Source of the DNA: Myroides profundi
GTDB lineage: Bacteria; Bacteroidota; Bacteroidia; Flavobacteriales; Flavobacteriaceae
Reading direction: 5' to 3'
Length of the DNA: 64,000 nucleotides
NCBI RefSeq assembly: GCF_000833025.1
Contig: NZ_CP010817.1
Span: 3,968,001-4,032,000 of the forward strand
The notes under the pieces were generated by a model, which was not told where the DNA came from, ran no database searches, and saw nothing but the letters and a program-made list of their open reading frames with translations. Shown piece by piece: positions 9,349-21,968 of the stretch. Every line of letters starts with the position of its first letter. Position 1 is the first letter of the stretch. Position numbers and translations under genes: made by a program.

Positions 9349-9427
9349 AATCGGTTGTTACTTTAACGTAACTAATATTTTTAACTATATTGATATTTTA
9401 AACTTAACTATATTTTAGAAAGTTGCC

Positions 9428-9452
9428 CTCCCCTTGTTAAAAACAAGGGGAG
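9428..9452 (-). other. 11-bp hairpin in the 23S-5S spacer (likely processing stem)
   Basis: CTCCCCTTGTT and AACAAGGGGAG form a perfect 11-bp stem with a 3-nt loop, placed right after the 23S terminal helix in the direction of transcription. There is no T-run, so it is not a terminator. RNase III-type processing is inferred. Confidence 0.6.
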
Positions 9453-9453
9453 A

Positions 9454-12351
<2,898 letters not shown>

Positions 12352-12465
12352 ACAATTCTTTCGAATCGTACTTTCTATATATTTCTATATCTTTTTATTC
12401 TTTCTAACTGTTTTGTTAGTTAAGTTTTATCAATATGTCAATGAACTTATGGACTTTTGTCCTTG

Positions 12466-12539
12466 TGGAGAATATCGGAGTCGAACCGATGACCTCCTGC
12501 GTGCAAGGCAGGCGCTCTAGCCAGCTGAGCTAATCCCCC
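12466..12539 (-). tRNA. tRNA-Ala(TGC)
   Basis: 74 nt in the 16S-23S spacer. Acceptor GGGGGAT pairs with ATTCTCC and contains the G3-U70 wobble that identifies alanine tRNAs. The anticodon loop TTGCACG gives TGC. T-loop GGTTCGACTCC; discriminator A; CCA not encoded. Confidence 0.96.
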
Positions 12540-12624
12540 ATAAGTTAGATAGTGTGTTATCTGTGCCTTGTGGGTTGTGGATAACGCAACCTCTAAAATA
12601 TTCCTTTTTGAACTAGTAAACTAG

Positions 12625-12698
12625 TAGTCCCGGGCAGACTCGAACTGCCGACCCCTACATTATCAGTGTAGTACTCTAACCAGCTGAGCTACTAGACT
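12625..12698 (-). tRNA. tRNA-Ile(GAT)
   Basis: 74 nt in the 16S-23S spacer. Anticodon stem CTACA/TGTAG with loop CTGATAA gives GAT. T-arm GGCAG-TTCGAGT-CTGCC. Acceptor AGTCTAG against CGGGACT leaves a T5-G68 wobble and an A6-G67 mismatch, unusual for a housekeeping tRNA. Discriminator A. Confidence 0.93.
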
Positions 12699-12775
12699 CT
12701 GTATTACTTAATTCTTTTATTCTTTTTTTTGGTATTAACAGCGAGAGTAAAGTATCATACTTATTAATTATTCTC

Positions 12776-14296
<1,521 letters not shown>

Positions 14297-14439
14297 ATAT
14301 TTTTAATTTCGTAAATTAAAAAAGTATAATCCCAAATCTTGCGATTTGCCTTACTCTCTTATTTGTATGCTGTCAATCCAATATGTTTATGAACGTTGTC
14401 TTCTTATTTCTAAGTCTCACTTGTTTTTCAAAGCGAGTG

Positions 14440-14470
14440 CAAAAGTAAAAACTTATTTTGAATTAGCAAA
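14440..14470 (-). promoter_or_regulatory. rRNA promoter nearest 16S (TTTG-N19-TACTTTTG)
   Basis: Minus strand: -33 TTTG (14467-14470), 19-nt spacer, -7 TACTTTTG (14440-14447). Perfect Bacteroidota consensus, 144 nt upstream of 16S. Confidence 0.75.
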
Positions 14471-14534
14471 ACTTATTTTGAAAATATTTTTCTTTATTTT
14501 TTCGCTCAACTCCCATTTTTACTGAAGCGGACTG

Positions 14535-14567
14535 CAAAGATACTACCTTATTTTTTACTTATCCAAA
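14535..14567 (-). promoter_or_regulatory. Middle rRNA promoter (TTTG-N21-TATCTTTG)
   Basis: Minus strand: TTTG (14564-14567), 21-nt spacer, TATCTTTG (14535-14542). The context downstream of the -7 element (GCAGTCCGC) resembles the other two copies. Confidence 0.6.
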
Positions 14568-14673
14568 TTTATTTTTATAAATTTTTTAAAGCTTATTTTT
14601 TAGTCGTTCTTGCTTCACTTTTTGTTTATGATCGTCTGCCTCTAGAGTCGTTATCACTTCTCTAATGCGGATG

Positions 14674-14704
14674 CAAAAGTAGTATCTTTTCCATTACTTC
14701 CAAA
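14674..14704 (-). promoter_or_regulatory. Distal rRNA promoter (TTTG-N19-TACTTTTG)
   Basis: Minus strand: TTTG (14701-14704), 19-nt spacer, TACTTTTG (14674-14681), again followed by GCATCCGC. Same architecture as the proximal copy. Confidence 0.7.
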
Positions 14705-15054
14705 CTTATCTTTGCCTTTTTTTAAAGGTTTTTGAAAAGTATTTCATAACTCTCTATTATATCACCTTTTACGAGTGAAAGTTTTTTTGTCTTTTTTAGA
14801 GATTATAGCCTTATGGCATTTCTATACTATATATACGTAAAGAGCAGTACTTAATATTGTACTCTATTATATATGTGTAATAATTGAGAATACGCCTTCA
14901 TATAGCCTTTCTGTCTATGTATAGATGTTACTTTATCCTATATAAAGGTGTTTTATCTTCCTTTTTATAGTTGATCTACTTATATAGGTATGCTTTTTTT
15001 GAAGAAAGAAAAAAAGATGACACAAACCTAAGGTTGTAAACATTTCTCTAAGAC

Positions 15055-15087
15055 CAAAAAAAAGCTCTTGCCTACCGACAAGAGCTT
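15055..15087 (-). terminator. Orphan minus-strand terminator
   Basis: Stem AAAGCTCTTG/CAAGAGCTTT with a 7-nt loop, followed on the minus strand by a run of eight T. No gene lies upstream of it except tRNA-Asn, which already has its own terminator. Confidence 0.65.
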
Positions 15088-15187
15088 TACTCTATAATTA
15101 TTTCTTTTCTTTAAAGAATTCAAGCATTAAACAATCATTCTCTTATATACCTTAATATATAATATATCACAGATATTCTAGAAAAGC

Positions 15188-15218
15188 GAAAAGCGATACC
15201 TATTCGATATCGCTTTTC
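15188..15218. repeat. 11-bp inverted repeat
   Basis: GAAAAGCGATA and TATCGCTTTTC form a perfect 11-bp stem with a 9-nt loop. No T-run follows on either strand. Function unknown; possibly part of a small RNA ending at the 15055-15087 terminator. Confidence 0.55.
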
Positions 15219-15290
15219 AAATCCCCTTAAAAAGTAAATTTCTTTACTTGTATTCTTGTTTTTAAAATTCCATAACCTAAAAGGTTATAA

Positions 15291-15316
15291 GAAAAAAGCC
15301 AGTCAATGACTGGCTT
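15291..15316 (-). terminator. Terminator of tRNA-Asn
   Basis: GCCAGTCA/TGACTGGC perfect stem with a 1-nt spacer, followed on the minus strand by six T, 6 nt after the tRNA. Confidence 0.85.
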
Positions 15317-15321
15317 CTCTG

Positions 15322-15395
15322 CTCCCCCTCTTGGGCTCGAACCAAGGACCCTCTGATTAACAGTCAGATGCTCTAACCAACTGAGCTAAGGAGGA
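15322..15395 (-). tRNA. tRNA-Asn(GTT)
   Basis: Acceptor TCCTCCT pairs with AGGGGGA (one T-G wobble), discriminator G as expected for Asn. Anticodon loop CTGTTAA gives GTT. T-arm CTTGG-TTCGAGC-CCAAG. CCA not encoded. Confidence 0.96.
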
Positions 15396-15422
15396 AGGTG
15401 ATGTCTTACCTTTATTGCGATG

Positions 15423-15453
15423 CAAATATAATACGATTTTTCATTTCTGCAAA
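15423..15453 (-). promoter_or_regulatory. Promoter of tRNA-Asn (TTTG-N19-TATATTTG)
   Basis: Minus strand: TTTG (15450-15453), 19-nt spacer, TATATTTG (15423-15430). The tRNA starts 28 nt downstream. Confidence 0.7.
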
Positions 15454-15485
15454 CACAACAAGCATTTTTTTTATATTTTTTTCAT

Positions 15486-16829
15486 CTAATTAAAAATTGC
15501 CTTATAAATATCATTCCCATTAGCGAATAACAATAATGCAATAAGTATGAAGAATCCTACCATCTGAGCGTTACCCAAGAATTTATCACTTGGTTTTCTT
15601 CCAGAGATCATTTCGTACAATAAAAAGATTACATGTCCACCATCTAAAGCAGGGATCGGTAATAAATTCATAACCCCTAACATGATAGATAACATCGCTG
15701 TAATACTCCAGAATACTTGCCAGCTCCAAAACTGAGGGAAGATATCATAAATAGCTTTAAACCCTCCTACTCCTTTATATGCACCTGTCTCAGGTTGTAC
15801 AATTTTCTTTAACTGTCCGAAATAACTCATGATTCTATCTTTCCCCATGTGCAACCCCGCAGGAATAGCCTCAGCTAAGGAATACTGCTCTCTACTTATC
15901 TCATATAGTCCAAGTTTTTGTAAATTATCAAATGGCAAAGCAGGAGCATAGTATGTCTCTATCTTACCTTCTTGATTTACCTTTACATCAACAGTCGTAT
16001 CTTTTCCATCGCGATTCACTACAACAGCAACAGTCTTTCCTTTGTTCTCTTCTAAAACATTGCTTACCATATCAAAGAAAGGTGTCTCTACCCCATTAAT
16101 AGACTTCACAATATCTTTAACCATTAATGTACCTTCATTAATAGAGTTCTCTCCAAATCCTGCTACAATAAAAGGAATACGCAATCCTATGAAACCATTT
16201 CCTTTATTTTCAGTAATTTGTCCAAGAAAATCAACTGGCAACTGTACATGTTCAACTACACCAGCACGTTCTACCTCGATATCTTTCCCCATAAGGATTG
16301 CCTCTGGTAGACTATTAAACTTCACAATCTCCTTCCCATCAACAGTCAATACCTTATCACCTGTTTTAAGACCAGCGTCTTCTAAGATAGGATTCTGAAC
16401 CCAGATTCCGCTCTTCACATCTTTATTAGCAATATATGACTCACCATACGCATAAGCCATCCCAATATAGATAACAAAAGCTAAAATAAAGTTTACAGTA
16501 ACTCCACCTAACATAATGATCAAACGTTGCCAAGCTGGTTTAGATCTAAACTCCCATGGTTGTGGCTCACCTGCTAATTGGTCTGTATCCATACTTTCAT
16601 CCACCATACCAGATATTTTTACATATCCACCCAATGGCAACCACCCAATACCATAAACAGTATCTCCTATCTTCTTTTTAAACAAAGAAAACTTAACATC
16701 AAAAAATAAGTAAAACTTCTCGACACGTGTTTTAAAAAGTTTAGCTGGGATAAAATGCCCTAACTCGTGTAAGATAATTAACAACGACAAACTCAATAAG
16801 AATTGAGATAATTTAATAAGTATATCCAT
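15486..16829 (-). CDS. rseP: RIP metalloprotease RseP (site-2 protease)
   Basis: A 447-residue inner-membrane zinc protease that cleaves membrane-bound substrates such as anti-sigma factors. The HELGH zinc motif is at residues 21-25 inside the first membrane segment; the third ligand lies in NLLPIPALDGGH near residue 400. Two PDZ-like regions lie between (KTGDKVLTVDGKEIV and MVKDIVKSINGVETP). The start at 16829 puts HELGH at the usual position. A TACTTTTG -7 element lies upstream. It is divergent from serS. Confidence 0.93.
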   Translation of the reverse strand: MDILIKLSQFLLSLSLLIILHELGHFIPAKLFKTRVEKFYLFFDVKFSLFKKKIGDTVYGIGWLPLGGYVKISGMVDESMDTDQLAGEPQPWEFRSKPAWQRLIIMLGGVTVNFILAFVIYIGMAYAYGESYIANKDVKSGIWVQNPILEDAGLKTGDKVLTVDGKEIVKFNSLPEAILMGKDIEVERAGVVEHVQLPVDFLGQITENKGNGFIGLRIPFIVAGFGENSINEGTLMVKDIVKSINGVETPFFDMVSNVLEENKGKTVAVVVNRDGKDTTVDVKVNQEGKIETYYAPALPFDNLQKLGLYEISREQYSLAEAIPAGLHMGKDRIMSYFGQLKKIVQPETGAYKGVGGFKAIYDIFPQFWSWQVFWSITAMLSIMLGVMNLLPIPALDGGHVIFLLYEMISGRKPSDKFLGNAQMVGFFILIALLLFANGNDIYKAIFN

Positions 16830-16862
16830 TTTTATTTTTTACAGACTCTAATATTATTCAGA

Positions 16863-16870
16863 CAAAAGTA
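16863..16870 (-). promoter_or_regulatory. -7 promoter element of rseP
   Basis: TACTTTTG on the minus strand, 33 nt before the rseP ATG. No clear -33 element. Confidence 0.5.
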
Positions 16871-17114
16871 AAATATTACTTTAACTAATCTCACTTTTTT
16901 TTAAATCAAGGCTTAAATTATCAATTCTTTCACATAAATAACAAGATAAACAAAGTGTAATAAAGCTAAAAAGCACTTTACATATTATTTCAAAGCTACT
17001 CTATTAATTAAATTATTATTTAGAAAAGCTAATAAACTACCAAATAAAGTGCATAATGTTCTACAAAACTTATAAAGAGGTACGTAAAATAGCTGTTAAT
17101 AGAAAAGTATTTTC

Positions 17115-17122
17115 TAACTTTG
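17115..17122 (+). promoter_or_regulatory. -7 promoter element of serS
   Basis: TAACTTTG, an exact match, 22 nt before the serS ATG. Confidence 0.55.
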
Positions 17123-17144
17123 CTTTACAATTAATATTTATAAT

Positions 17145-18416
17145 ATGTTACAGATAGCTTTTATTAGAGAAAATCAAGAGCAAGTGGTTAAAGGATTAGC
17201 CAAAAGAAATCTTGATGTTGCCGATTTGCTAAAAGAAGTGCTTGAATTAGATGAGAAAAGAAGAAGCACACAGGTGGAATTAGACAATGTATTAGCAGAA
17301 TCGAACAAACTATCCAAAAGCATCGGGGAGTTGATGAAAAGTGGTGAAAAAGCAAAAGCTGAAATCATCAAAGAAAAAACATCAAACTTACGTGACCAAA
17401 GCAAACAATTAACGGAAGAACTTAATAATGTATCTGCATTATTAACAGAGAAGTTATATACTATACCAAACGTACCAACAGATATCGTACCTGCTGGTAA
17501 AGACGCTGATGATAACTTAAATGTATTCGAAGCAGGAGAAGTACCTACACTACATGAAGGAGCTTTACCACACTGGGAATTAGCAAAGAAATATGACATC
17601 ATTGACTTTGAACTAGGGAATAAAATTACTGGAGCAGGTTTTCCTGTATATAAAGGTAAAGGAGCTCGTCTACAACGTGCATTAATCTCTTACTTCTTAG
17701 ACAAGAATACAGAAGCAGGATATAGAGAATATCAAGTTCCTCACTTAATCAATGAGGCTTCAGGATATGGTACAGGACAATTGCCAGATAAAGAAGGGCA
17801 AATGTATCACAGTACAGTTGACGATCTATACTTAATCCCAACAGCAGAGGTACCTGTGACTAATATCTTTAGAGATGTTATCTTACAAGAGACAGAATTA
17901 CCAATTATGTGTACAGCTTATACACCATGTTTCCGTAGAGAAGCAGGATCATATGGAGCACACGTAAGAGGTCTTAACCGTCTTCACCAATTTGACAAAG
18001 TAGAAATCGTACGTATCGAACACCCTGATAATTCTTATCAAGCATTAGACGGAATGGTAGAACATATTAAAGGACTATTGAACGACCTTAAACTTCCATA
18101 TAGAATCTTAAGATTATGTGGTGGAGATATGGGATTCACATCAGCTCTTACTTATGACTTCGAAGTGTTCTCTACAGCACAAGACAGATGGTTAGAAATT
18201 AGTTCTGTATCTAACTTCGAGACATTCCAAGCGAATAGATTGAAATTAAGATTCAGAGATAAAGATGGTAAAAACCAATTAGCACACACTTTAAATGGTA
18301 GTTCACTAGCATTACCTCGTGTACTAGCAGGTATCTTAGAAAACTATCAAACACCAGAAGGAATCGTAATTCCAGAAGTTTTACGCCCTTACACAGGATT
18401 TGATATTATCGACTAA
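17145..18416 (+). CDS. serS: Serine--tRNA ligase
   Basis: A 423-residue class II synthetase charging tRNA-Ser (and tRNA-Sec where present). The N-terminal antiparallel coiled-coil arm that contacts the tRNA long variable arm spans about residues 30-105. The catalytic core shows TAEVPVTN, motif 2 CFRREAGSYGAHVRGLNRLHQFDKVE, and motif 3 NGSSLALPRVLAGILENYQ. Monocistronic, with its own promoter and terminator. Confidence 0.97.
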   Translation: MLQIAFIRENQEQVVKGLAKRNLDVADLLKEVLELDEKRRSTQVELDNVLAESNKLSKSIGELMKSGEKAKAEIIKEKTSNLRDQSKQLTEELNNVSALLTEKLYTIPNVPTDIVPAGKDADDNLNVFEAGEVPTLHEGALPHWELAKKYDIIDFELGNKITGAGFPVYKGKGARLQRALISYFLDKNTEAGYREYQVPHLINEASGYGTGQLPDKEGQMYHSTVDDLYLIPTAEVPVTNIFRDVILQETELPIMCTAYTPCFRREAGSYGAHVRGLNRLHQFDKVEIVRIEHPDNSYQALDGMVEHIKGLLNDLKLPYRILRLCGGDMGFTSALTYDFEVFSTAQDRWLEISSVSNFETFQANRLKLRFRDKDGKNQLAHTLNGSSLALPRVLAGILENYQTPEGIVIPEVLRPYTGFDIID

Positions 18417-18440
18417 TTAAAACCAATAACCTTATAAATA

Positions 18441-18483
18441 AAAAGCACCAAATATTCGAAATAAGACATTTGGTGCTTTTTTT
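18441..18483 (+). terminator. Terminator of serS
   Basis: AGCACCAAAT/ATTTGGTGCT perfect 10-bp stem and a T-run. The next gene's -7 element begins inside the T-run. Confidence 0.85.
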
Positions 18484-18490
18484 ATCTTTG
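18483..18490 (+). promoter_or_regulatory. -7 promoter element of the DUF4286 gene
   Basis: TATCTTTG, 31 nt before the ATG at 18522, directly abutting the serS terminator. Confidence 0.55.
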
Positions 18491-18521
18491 CAAAATAAAT
18501 TCATTCACTGTATTTAAAATT

Positions 18522-18836
18522 ATGATCATATATAATATCACAGTCAACATTCATGAAAGCGCACATGACGTATGGATGCAATGGACAAAAAATGCTTATA
18601 TACCAGGAATATTAGCAACAGGAAAGTTCGACAAAGCTAAGATCGTCAAAGTACTCATCGAAGAAGAAATGGGAGGAAAAACTTATTCTATCCAATTCGA
18701 AACACAGAGTAAAGAGTTACTAGATCAGTTCTATAAAGAAGACTTTGATCGTTTTGAGATCGAAGCTAAACGCCTTTTTGGTGAGCTTATGCTAACATTT
18801 AAGACAGAACTAGAATTAATCAGCGAACATCAATAA
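18522..18836 (+). CDS. DUF4286 family protein
   Basis: A 104-residue soluble protein of unknown function found in Bacteroidota. Its shape ([35 protein letters not shown], then a beta-rich half ending in alternating charged residues) fits a small ferredoxin-like alpha/beta domain. There is no signal peptide or Cys pair. rsmA starts 7 nt after its stop, so it is co-transcribed with rsmA-mgtE, but this does not establish a role. Confidence 0.78.
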   Translation: MIIYNITVNIHESAHDVWMQWTKNAYIPGILATGKFDKAKIVKVLIEEEMGGKTYSIQFETQSKELLDQFYKEDFDRFEIEAKRLFGELMLTFKTELELISEHQ

Positions 18837-18843
18837 GATAACC

Positions 18844-19623
18844 ATGGATAAAGTAAGAGCAAAAAAACACTTAGGTCAGCATTTCTTAACTGACGAAAGT
18901 GTCGCAAAGAGAATCGCTGATACCTTGACATTAGAAGGATACAAGAAGGTATTAGAGATAGGTCCAGGTATGGGAGTTCTAACAAAATATATATTAGACA
19001 AACCGATAGAAACATTCGTAGTAGAGATAGATACTGAATCAGTAGACTATTTACATGCTCATTATAACAAACTACACGACCATATATTCGCACAAGACTT
19101 TCTAAAGTTCGATATAGTACGTGCTTTTAATCAAGAACCATTTGCTGTAATCGGTAACTTCCCTTATAATATCTCTACACAAATCGTGTTTAGAGCATTA
19201 GAACTAAGAGACTATATCCCTGAGTTCTCAGGTATGTTCCAAAAGGAAGTAGCAGAACGTATCTGTGAGAAAAAAGGAACTAAAGCTTATGGTATACTTT
19301 CAGTATTAGCACAAGCTTTCTATGAAACAGAATATTTATTCACTGTAGACGAACACGTATTTAACCCACCTCCAAAAGTAAAATCAGGGGTAATGCGTAT
19401 GATCCGTAAAGAGGATTACAGTCTACCATGTAGTGAAAAATTATTCTTTACAGTAGTAAAAACTGCCTTTAATCAGAGAAGAAAGACATTACGCAACAGC
19501 TTAAAAAGCTTTAACTTGCCAGAGGAAATAAGATCTGAAGAAGTATTTAATTTAAGACCAGAACAATTAGACTATAAAGAATTTATAGAACTAACAAAGA
19601 AAATAGAAGCCTATGGAGTTTAA
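18844..19623 (+). CDS. rsmA: 16S rRNA (adenine1518/1519-N6)-dimethyltransferase
   Basis: A 259-residue SAM-dependent enzyme (KsgA) that dimethylates two adjacent adenines in the 16S 3' hairpin. [18 protein letters not shown] is the N-terminal signature, [12 protein letters not shown] the SAM-binding motif I, and IGNFPYNIS the catalytic motif IV (NFPY variant of NLPY). The C-terminal domain carries [12 protein letters not shown]. Its 3' end overlaps mgtE by 11 nt, implying translational coupling. Confidence 0.95.
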   Translation: MDKVRAKKHLGQHFLTDESVAKRIADTLTLEGYKKVLEIGPGMGVLTKYILDKPIETFVVEIDTESVDYLHAHYNKLHDHIFAQDFLKFDIVRAFNQEPFAVIGNFPYNISTQIVFRALELRDYIPEFSGMFQKEVAERICEKKGTKAYGILSVLAQAFYETEYLFTVDEHVFNPPPKVKSGVMRMIRKEDYSLPCSEKLFFTVVKTAFNQRRKTLRNSLKSFNLPEEIRSEEVFNLRPEQLDYKEFIELTKKIEAYGV

Positions 19624-20965
19624 AATCAGTAGAGAATCTTTACAACAATTCGAAGATTTAATCGCTGAAAAAAATGAAAAGGAATTATTAGAGATCCTTA
19701 AAGATTTACACTATGCCGATATAGCAGAGATAATGAATGAGCTTTCTGGAGAAGAAGCGATATACATATTCGATATATTAGATAGTGAAGTAACAGCAGA
19801 AATCCTTTTAGAATTAAATGAAGATGTCCGTGAAAAGATCTTAAAAACGCTATCTCCAAAAGAAATTGCAGAGGAGTTAGATGAATTAGACACGGATGAC
19901 GCTGCTGATATTATCTCTGAATTACCAGAATCTAAGAAAGAAGAGGTTCTTTCTGAGCTGGAAGATTTAGAGCATGCAAAGGACATCGTTGAACTATTGC
20001 GTTATGACGAGGACACTGCAGGGGGACTAATGGCCAAAGAGTATGTCTCTGTTAATGAGAATTGGTCAGTACTTACTTGTGTCAAAGAAATGCGCAAACA
20101 GGCTGAGCACGTATCTAGAGTACATTCTATCTATGTAATAGATAATGAAGGTAGACTAAAAGGTAGACTGTCGCTAAAAGACCTTCTTACCTCTTCTACT
20201 ACTACCCATATTAGTGATGTCTATATTAGAAATGTAGACTCAGTAAAAGTAGACACAAAAGATATAGAAGTAGCTCGTATTATGCAGAAGTACGACTTAG
20301 AAGCTATTCCTGTTATAGATGAAATGGGAAGGTTAGTAGGTCGTATTACCATTGATGACATCGTAGACGTTATTAAAGAAGAAGCAGATAAAGATTACCA
20401 ACTAGCAGCAGGTATTTCTCAAGACGTAGAGGCTAATGACAGTATCCTTATGCTGACACGAGCTAGATTACCTTGGTTAATATTAGCGATGATAGGTGGG
20501 TTCGTAGCTGTTAATGTATCTAGAAGTTTTGAAGGAGCTATGGAGAAGTTTGGTGTACTATTCTTCTTCACCCCTCTTATTGCGGCTATGGCAGGTAATG
20601 TCGGGGTTCAATCTTCTGCTATTATCGTACAAGGACTAGCTAATAACTCCATCACTGGATCTATATGGAAACGATTAGGAAAAGAAGTAACGCTTAGTCT
20701 ACTAAATGGTTTCTTACTTGCTATTCTGATGATGCTAGGAAGTCACTTCTTATTAGGAGTTGATTATATCATAGGTATCACTGTATCTATAGCACTGATT
20801 AGTGTAATAATCATCGCTAGTCTTATCGGTACCTTTGTTCCGATCTTACTGAATAAATATGGTATAGACCCTGCTTTAGCTACAGGTCCTTTTATCACTA
20901 CAAGTAATGATATCTTCGGAATCTTAATTTACTTTTCAATTGCAAAGGTTATTTTAGGTTTCTAG
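19613..20965 (+). CDS. mgtE: Magnesium transporter MgtE
   Basis: A 450-residue Mg2+ channel. The acidic N-domain of helical repeats spans about 1-130, and two CBS domains about 135-255 ([35 protein letters not shown]). Five membrane segments occupy about 280-450. The pore region [18 protein letters not shown] keeps the selectivity Asp (433 here). In the family the cytoplasmic N and CBS domains close the pore when Mg2+ is high. It starts inside the rsmA 3' end. Confidence 0.95.
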   Translation: MEFKISRESLQQFEDLIAEKNEKELLEILKDLHYADIAEIMNELSGEEAIYIFDILDSEVTAEILLELNEDVREKILKTLSPKEIAEELDELDTDDAADIISELPESKKEEVLSELEDLEHAKDIVELLRYDEDTAGGLMAKEYVSVNENWSVLTCVKEMRKQAEHVSRVHSIYVIDNEGRLKGRLSLKDLLTSSTTTHISDVYIRNVDSVKVDTKDIEVARIMQKYDLEAIPVIDEMGRLVGRITIDDIVDVIKEEADKDYQLAAGISQDVEANDSILMLTRARLPWLILAMIGGFVAVNVSRSFEGAMEKFGVLFFFTPLIAAMAGNVGVQSSAIIVQGLANNSITGSIWKRLGKEVTLSLLNGFLLAILMMLGSHFLLGVDYIIGITVSIALISVIIIASLIGTFVPILLNKYGIDPALATGPFITTSNDIFGILIYFSIAKVILGF

Positions 20966-20989
20966 ATTATTTAAAGCTAAATCACAACA

Positions 20990-21931
20990 ATGAACACTAA
21001 GAAAGTATTACATATAGATAGTAATCATCCTTTAATGATTACACAACTAGCAGAACTAGGATACGAAAATGTAGAAAACTACACTTCTAGTAAAGAAGAA
21101 ATAGCAGAAAGCATAAACGAATATGAAGGTATCATTATCCGAAGTCGCTTTTCTATTGATCAATCTTTTTTAGAGAAAGCAACTAATTTAAAGTTCATTG
21201 GACGTGTCGGTGCTGGACTAGAGAATATAGACTGTGCATATGCAGAGACTAAAGGTATAGCACTTATCGCTGCTCCTGAAGGCAATAGAACTGCAGTAGG
21301 AGAACATGCCTTAGGGATGCTACTAAGCCTAATGAATAAACTCAACTTAGTCGATCAAGAAGTAAGACAAGGAATCTGGATTAGAGAAGGAAACAGAGGA
21401 CATGAGATAGAAGGTAAAACAGTAGGTATTATAGGCTATGGAAATATGGGAAATGCTTTTGCCAAACGCCTACAAGGGTTTGACTGTGAAGTAATCTTCC
21501 ACGATATCAGAGAAGGACTAGAGAATGCCTATGCAAAACAAGTAAGCTTAGCAGAGTTACAAGAAAGAGCTGATATCCTAAGTCTACATACTCCGCAGAC
21601 ACCGGAGACCATGTATCTCATCAACAAGGAACTAATCCAAGGGTTCAAAAAGCCTTTCTGGTTTATAAATACTGCTAGAGGGAAGTCTGTCAATACTACA
21701 GATCTAGTCGAAGCTTTAAAGTCTGGTAAAGTAAGAGGTGCTGCATTAGACGTATTAGAGTACGAGAAGTCTTCTTTCGAGAATATGTTTTCTGATAACA
21801 CTCTTCCTGAACCTATGCAATACTTAATACAAGCTAAGAATGTATTACTATCCCCTCATATCGGAGGATGGACTATAGAGAGCAAAGAAAAACTAGCTCA
21901 AACAATTATAGACAAAATCAAATTACTATAA
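20990..21931 (+). CDS. D-2-hydroxyacid dehydrogenase (SerA-like)
   Basis: A 313-residue NAD-dependent dehydrogenase. It has the substrate-domain motif IIRSRFSIDQSFL, the Rossmann signature VGIIGYGNMGNAFAKRL (about 144-160), the active-site Arg in NTARGKSVNT and the His in SPHIGGWT. It lacks a C-terminal ACT domain, so it resembles short 3-phosphoglycerate dehydrogenases, but glyoxylate/hydroxypyruvate or D-lactate specificity cannot be excluded. It follows mgtE by 24 nt and ends at a strong terminator. Confidence 0.85.
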   Translation: MNTKKVLHIDSNHPLMITQLAELGYENVENYTSSKEEIAESINEYEGIIIRSRFSIDQSFLEKATNLKFIGRVGAGLENIDCAYAETKGIALIAAPEGNRTAVGEHALGMLLSLMNKLNLVDQEVRQGIWIREGNRGHEIEGKTVGIIGYGNMGNAFAKRLQGFDCEVIFHDIREGLENAYAKQVSLAELQERADILSLHTPQTPETMYLINKELIQGFKKPFWFINTARGKSVNTTDLVEALKSGKVRGAALDVLEYEKSSFENMFSDNTLPEPMQYLIQAKNVLLSPHIGGWTIESKEKLAQTIIDKIKLL

Positions 21932-21936
21932 CAAAC

Positions 21937-21968
21937 CAAAAAGGAGTTTCAATAGAAACTCCTTTTTT
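21937..21968. terminator. Bidirectional terminator
   Basis: AAGGAGTTTC/GAAACTCCTT perfect stem with an AATA loop and seven T. The T-run touches the stop codon of the convergent acyltransferase gene. Confidence 0.88.

Larger units (their letters stand above)
14297..15290 (-). other. Gene-free stretch: rRNA promoters, hairpins and an orphan terminator
   Basis: About 1 kb with no convincing frame. From 14440 to 14704 it holds three tandem promoters for the rRNA operon. From 14705 to 15050 it is AT-rich with nothing recognisable. From 15055 to 15290 it holds an orphan minus-strand terminator and two further inverted repeats downstream of tRNA-Asn. Confidence 0.6.
16830..17144. other. Divergent intergenic region between rseP and serS
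   Basis: 315 nt, very AT-rich. It holds one -7 element for each gene (16863-16870 minus, 17115-17122 plus). I see no hairpin, repeat or small frame in the rest. Confidence 0.6.

Noticed and set aside
16042..16398. 118-codon plus-strand frame inside rseP
   Set aside because: Antisense to a well-conserved gene and without family features.
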